Made by a program: the position numbers and the translations under genes. From Methylovorus sp035565335 (GTDB lineage: Bacteria; Pseudomonadota; Gammaproteobacteria; Burkholderiales; Methylophilaceae): 7,342 nt of DNA. The notes beneath the pieces were generated by a model, which had not been told where the DNA came from, searched no databases, and saw only the letters and a program-made list of their open reading frames with translations. The stretch is from the NCBI GenBank assembly GCA_035565335.1, contig DATMSO010000032.1, forward strand, positions 1 to 7,342. Reading direction: 5' to 3'. Below, piece by piece: positions 5,462 through 7,342 of this stretch. Numbering within the stretch: position 1 is the first letter of the stretch; each line of letters opens with the position of its first letter.

Positions 5462-5496
5462 GGCACCGTAAAAATTTCAGGAATTTTAAAGTATTT

Positions 5497-6087
5497 ATGA
5501 TGATTGATAGCGCTTTTATTCTGGCCGCCTATTTGCTCGGTTCGGTTTCGTTTGGCATTGTGATCAGCAAGCTCTTTGGTTTACCCGACCCTCGCACGGT
5601 AGGGTCCGGTAATCCGGGCGCGACCAATGTGTTACGCAGCGGCAAAAAGCTGGCGGCACTGCTGACACTGCTGGGCGATGCTGCCAAAGGCTGGCTGGCG
5701 GTATTTGTAGCCCAGCAATGGGGCTTGGGGCCCGATATGGTTTGTCTGGTCGCGCTGGCCGTGTTTATTGGGCATTTATATCCGATTTACTATGGCTTCA
5801 AGGGCGGCAAGGGTGTAGCGACAGCCCTCGGGGTGCTATTGGCATTTTCTGGCTGGCTGGGGTTGGCCGTACTACTGACATGGGCGTTGGTATTCGCCAT
5901 CTGGCGCTATTCTTCACTGGCCGCGCTGATCGCCGCTTCCATGGCGCCGTTGTATGCCTGGTATCTATTGGCAAGTGAAAGTTATGTCTGGACAGCCCTG
6001 GTGCTGGCGCTGCTGCTGATCTGGCGGCATCGCAGCAATATCAGTAAATTGCTGGCCGGTACCGAAGCGGGCTTCGGCAAAAAATAA
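5497..6087 (+). CDS. plsY: Acyl-phosphate glycerol-3-phosphate acyltransferase PlsY
   Basis: PlsY transfers the acyl group of acyl-phosphate (made by PlsX) to glycerol-3-phosphate, the first step of phospholipid synthesis, at the inner membrane. The 196-residue product is of usual length and strongly hydrophobic, with several membrane segments (near 6-26, 55-73, 80-100, 108-135, 140-160 and 163-177). All three family motifs are present: SGNPGATNVLR (37-47), GHLYPIYYGFKGGKG (92-106) and HRSNISKLLAGTE (178-190). Start is one of the paired ATG codons at 5497 and 5500, with AGGAA at 5479-5483, rather far upstream. The frame stays open to an ATG at 5377, but that lies before the likely promoter and would add 40 residues absent from the family. 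It ends two bases before the convergent tsaD stop. Confidence 0.96.
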   Translation: MMIDSAFILAAYLLGSVSFGIVISKLFGLPDPRTVGSGNPGATNVLRSGKKLAALLTLLGDAAKGWLAVFVAQQWGLGPDMVCLVALAVFIGHLYPIYYGFKGGKGVATALGVLLAFSGWLGLAVLLTWALVFAIWRYSSLAALIAASMAPLYAWYLLASESYVWTALVLALLLIWRHRSNISKLLAGTEAGFGKK

Positions 6088-6097
6088 GCTTAAGCTT
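6085..6097. other. plsY/tsaD convergent stop junction
   Basis: The plsY stop TAA (6085-6087) and the opposing tsaD stop TTA (6090-6092) sit in the palindrome TAAGCTTA, part of a tandem AAGCTT AAGCTT (6086-6097). Only two bases separate the genes. No intrinsic terminator is visible on either strand: the CCGAAG/CTTCGG hairpin inside plsY (6062-6077) has A rather than T after it on the plus strand and no T-run after it on the minus strand. Confidence 0.5.
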
Positions 6098-7124
6098 GCG
6101 GGCGTTGCAGACTGGCGAGATCCCAGCGCGGGCGCACGCTAAAACTGTGGTCGCCTTCAGTCTGTTGCTGCATGCGCATGGCGCCGGCGAAGGCAATCAT
6201 GGCGCCGTTATCGGTACAGAATTCCAGACGCGGATAATGCACATGGCATAAGCGGCGCTTGGTGGCGCGATTGAGTTTTTCGCGCAACTGCCGGTTGGCA
6301 CCAACCCCGCCAGAAACCACCAGCTGATCCAGGCCCGTATCGCGCAAGGCCGCCATGCATTTGGCGGTTAATACTTCGGTCACGGCTTCCTGGAACTCCA
6401 GTGCAATGTCCGCCTTGGTTTGTTCATCCAATACGCCGTTGTCATCGCTGTGGTCATTCACCAGGGTTAATACCGCCGTTTTTAGTCCGCTGAAGCTGAA
6501 GTTGAGATCGCCAGTGTTAAGCATGGGGCGGGGCAACTTGAAGCGCCCTGGCGTACCGCGGTCTGCCAGGCGCGAGACTGCAGGCCCGCCGGGGTAACTC
6601 AGGCCGAGCAGCTTGGCTGTCTTGTCGAACGCCTCGCCTGCGGCATCATCCAGCGTATCGCCCAGCAGGGTGTAATCGCCGATGCCACCGACGCGCATCA
6701 GTTGGGTGTGCCCGCCGGAAACAAGCAGGGCCACAAACGGGAAAGCCGGTGGGTTGGCTTCCAGCAAGGGGGCGAGCAAATGTCCCTCAAGATGGTGTAC
6801 GCCTACGGTGGGTATATTCAATGTAAACGCCAGTGATTCGGCGATGCTGGTGCCGACCAGTAATGCGCCAGCCAGGCCTGGGCCCAGGGTGTAGGCAATG
6901 CCTCCAATATCAGTAAGCTTCAGCTTGGCTTCATCCAGCACGCGCTGGATCAAGGGCAAGGTGCGGCGCACATGGTCGCGCGATGCCAGTTCAGGTACCA
7001 CGCCGCCGTACTCAGCATGCATGTCGATCTGGGAGTGAAGCGCATGGGCGAGCAGGCCCCGCTCTTGGTCATACAGGGCAATACCAGTTTCGTCGCAGGA
7101 AGATTCGATGCCGAGGATAATCAT
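6090..7124 (-). CDS. tsaD: tRNA N6-threonylcarbamoyladenosine transferase TsaD
   Basis: TsaD (formerly Gcp/YgjD) transfers the threonylcarbamoyl group from its adenylate to A37 of tRNAs reading ANN codons, working with TsaB and TsaE. The 344-residue product (E. coli 337) shows the ASKHA-fold motifs in order: GIESSCDETG (5-14), GPGLAGALLVG (81-91), the metal-binding HHLEGH with His111 and His115, LVSGGHTQL (134-142), GEAFDKTAKLLGLSYPGG (163-180), NFSFSGLKTAV (208-218), VSGGVGANRQLRE (270-282) and the third metal ligand Asp305 in CTDNGAMIAFAG. Start ATG at 7124 gives the canonical MIILGIESS; the frame continues to a TTG at 7172, but those 16 residues are not family-like. No good ribosome-binding site is visible. 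It is divergent from rpsU, as often in proteobacteria. Confidence 0.97.
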   Translation of the reverse strand: MIILGIESSCDETGIALYDQERGLLAHALHSQIDMHAEYGGVVPELASRDHVRRTLPLIQRVLDEAKLKLTDIGGIAYTLGPGLAGALLVGTSIAESLAFTLNIPTVGVHHLEGHLLAPLLEANPPAFPFVALLVSGGHTQLMRVGGIGDYTLLGDTLDDAAGEAFDKTAKLLGLSYPGGPAVSRLADRGTPGRFKLPRPMLNTGDLNFSFSGLKTAVLTLVNDHSDDNGVLDEQTKADIALEFQEAVTEVLTAKCMAALRDTGLDQLVVSGGVGANRQLREKLNRATKRRLCHVHYPRLEFCTDNGAMIAFAGAMRMQQQTEGDHSFSVRPRWDLASLQRPQA

Positions 7125-7188
7125 GTGGATGAGCTTGCAGTGCGAAGGTATAAGGGGCTGAAATAGAGGCAAAAATACAATTTAACGA

Positions 7189-7217
7189 TTGATAAAACCG
7201 GAATGTGCCGCTAGAAT
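7189..7217 (+). promoter_or_regulatory. Strong-looking sigma-70 promoter for rpsU
   Basis: TTGATA (7189-7194) and TAGAAT (7212-7217) are exactly 17 bases apart, each matching the sigma-70 consensus at 5 of 6 positions. Transcription would begin near 7224, leaving a leader of about 32 bases before the rpsU ATG. It lies in the 131-base divergent spacer between tsaD and rpsU; for tsaD on the other strand I find only weak candidates such as TATACC near 7150. Confidence 0.75.
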
Positions 7218-7255
7218 AGCAGACTTTTTCGCCCTTTCTCAAGGAAAGTGATCTA

Positions 7256-7342
7256 ATGTCCAGCGTACGTGTTAAAGAAAACGAGCCGTTTGACGTGGCT
7301 CTCCGCCGCTTCAAGCGCATGATTGAAAAAACTGGTCTGTTG
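7256..7342 (+). CDS. rpsU: 30S ribosomal protein S21 (5' part, cut by window end)
   Basis: The first 29 codons of S21, a small basic protein (about 70 residues) that helps start translation near the 3' end of 16S rRNA. The visible sequence begins MSSVRVKENEPFDVALRRFKR and continues to the window edge with MIEKTGLL; the ENEPFDVALRRFKR block is the family hallmark. The ATG at 7256 follows AAGGA (7241-7245) by ten bases. The frame is open to the last base, so the gene is cut by the window, not broken. In many proteobacteria rpsU is the first gene of an operon with dnaG and rpoD, which would then lie just beyond the right end; that part is not visible. Confidence 0.95.
   Translation, partial: MSSVRVKENEPFDVALRRFKRMIEKTGLL

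Noticed and set aside
5377..5496. 40-residue N-terminal extension of PlsY
   Set aside because: It begins before the likely promoter and is not hydrophobic in the family pattern; the normal PlsY start is MMIDSAFILAAYLLGS.
6062..6077. CCGAAG/CTTCGG hairpin at the end of plsY as a terminator
   Set aside because: It is inside the coding region; A, not T, follows it on the plus strand, and on the minus strand the T-run comes before the stem.
7125..7172. TsaD extension to TTG 7172
   Set aside because: The 16 extra residues precede the canonical MIILGIESS start and do not fit the family.

Overview
This is an ordinary-looking stretch of bacterial chromosome, most likely from a betaproteobacterium. 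The protein sequences and the gene neighbourhoods (rpsP-rimM-trmD-rplS, ogt-like gene before xerD, folB divergent from plsY, tsaD divergent from rpsU) are those of beta/gammaproteobacteria, and the L19, MGMT and PlsY variants look betaproteobacterial. A member of the Nitrosomonadales/Methylophilaceae is my best guess, but this is impression only. I see no tRNA, rRNA, CRISPR array, insertion sequence or prophage.

Left block (19-2071, + strand): the classical trmD operon, rpsP (S16), rimM (30S maturation), trmD (tRNA m1G37 methyltransferase) and rplS (L19). A textbook intrinsic terminator (2040-2071) ends it. The ribosomal protein genes start with ATG and have clear or fair ribosome-binding sites. 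rimM has an ambiguous start behind a small hairpin, and trmD overlaps rimM by one base. Next (2146-3515, + strand) come an O6-alkylguanine-DNA alkyltransferase gene and xerD, coupled by an ATGA overlap.

Middle block (3528-5347, - strand): folB (dihydroneopterin aldolase), a secreted protein of the uncharacterised TIGR03790 type, and a YchJ-like SEC-C protein. They run in one direction; the last two share a GTGA overlap. This accessory pair, placed after a folate gene, is the least ordinary part of the window. As I recall, TIGR03790 co-occurs with the exosortase/PEP-CTERM protein-sorting system.

Right block: plsY (acyl-phosphate glycerol-3-phosphate acyltransferase, + strand) is divergent from folB, behind a plausible sigma-70 promoter and a 5' hairpin. 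It converges on tsaD (tRNA t6A synthesis, - strand) with only two bases between the stops. tsaD is divergent from rpsU (S21), which has a strong-looking promoter and is cut by the window end after 29 codons; rpsU usually leads the rpsU-dnaG-rpoD operon.

Together the window is mainly translation (S16, L19, S21, RimM, TrmD, TsaD), genome maintenance (alkyltransferase, XerD), and folate and phospholipid synthesis, with one poorly understood envelope gene pair. No clearly new system is visible. The best leads are the TIGR03790-YchJ pair with its C7 tract just after the start codon, and the plsY/folB divergent control region.
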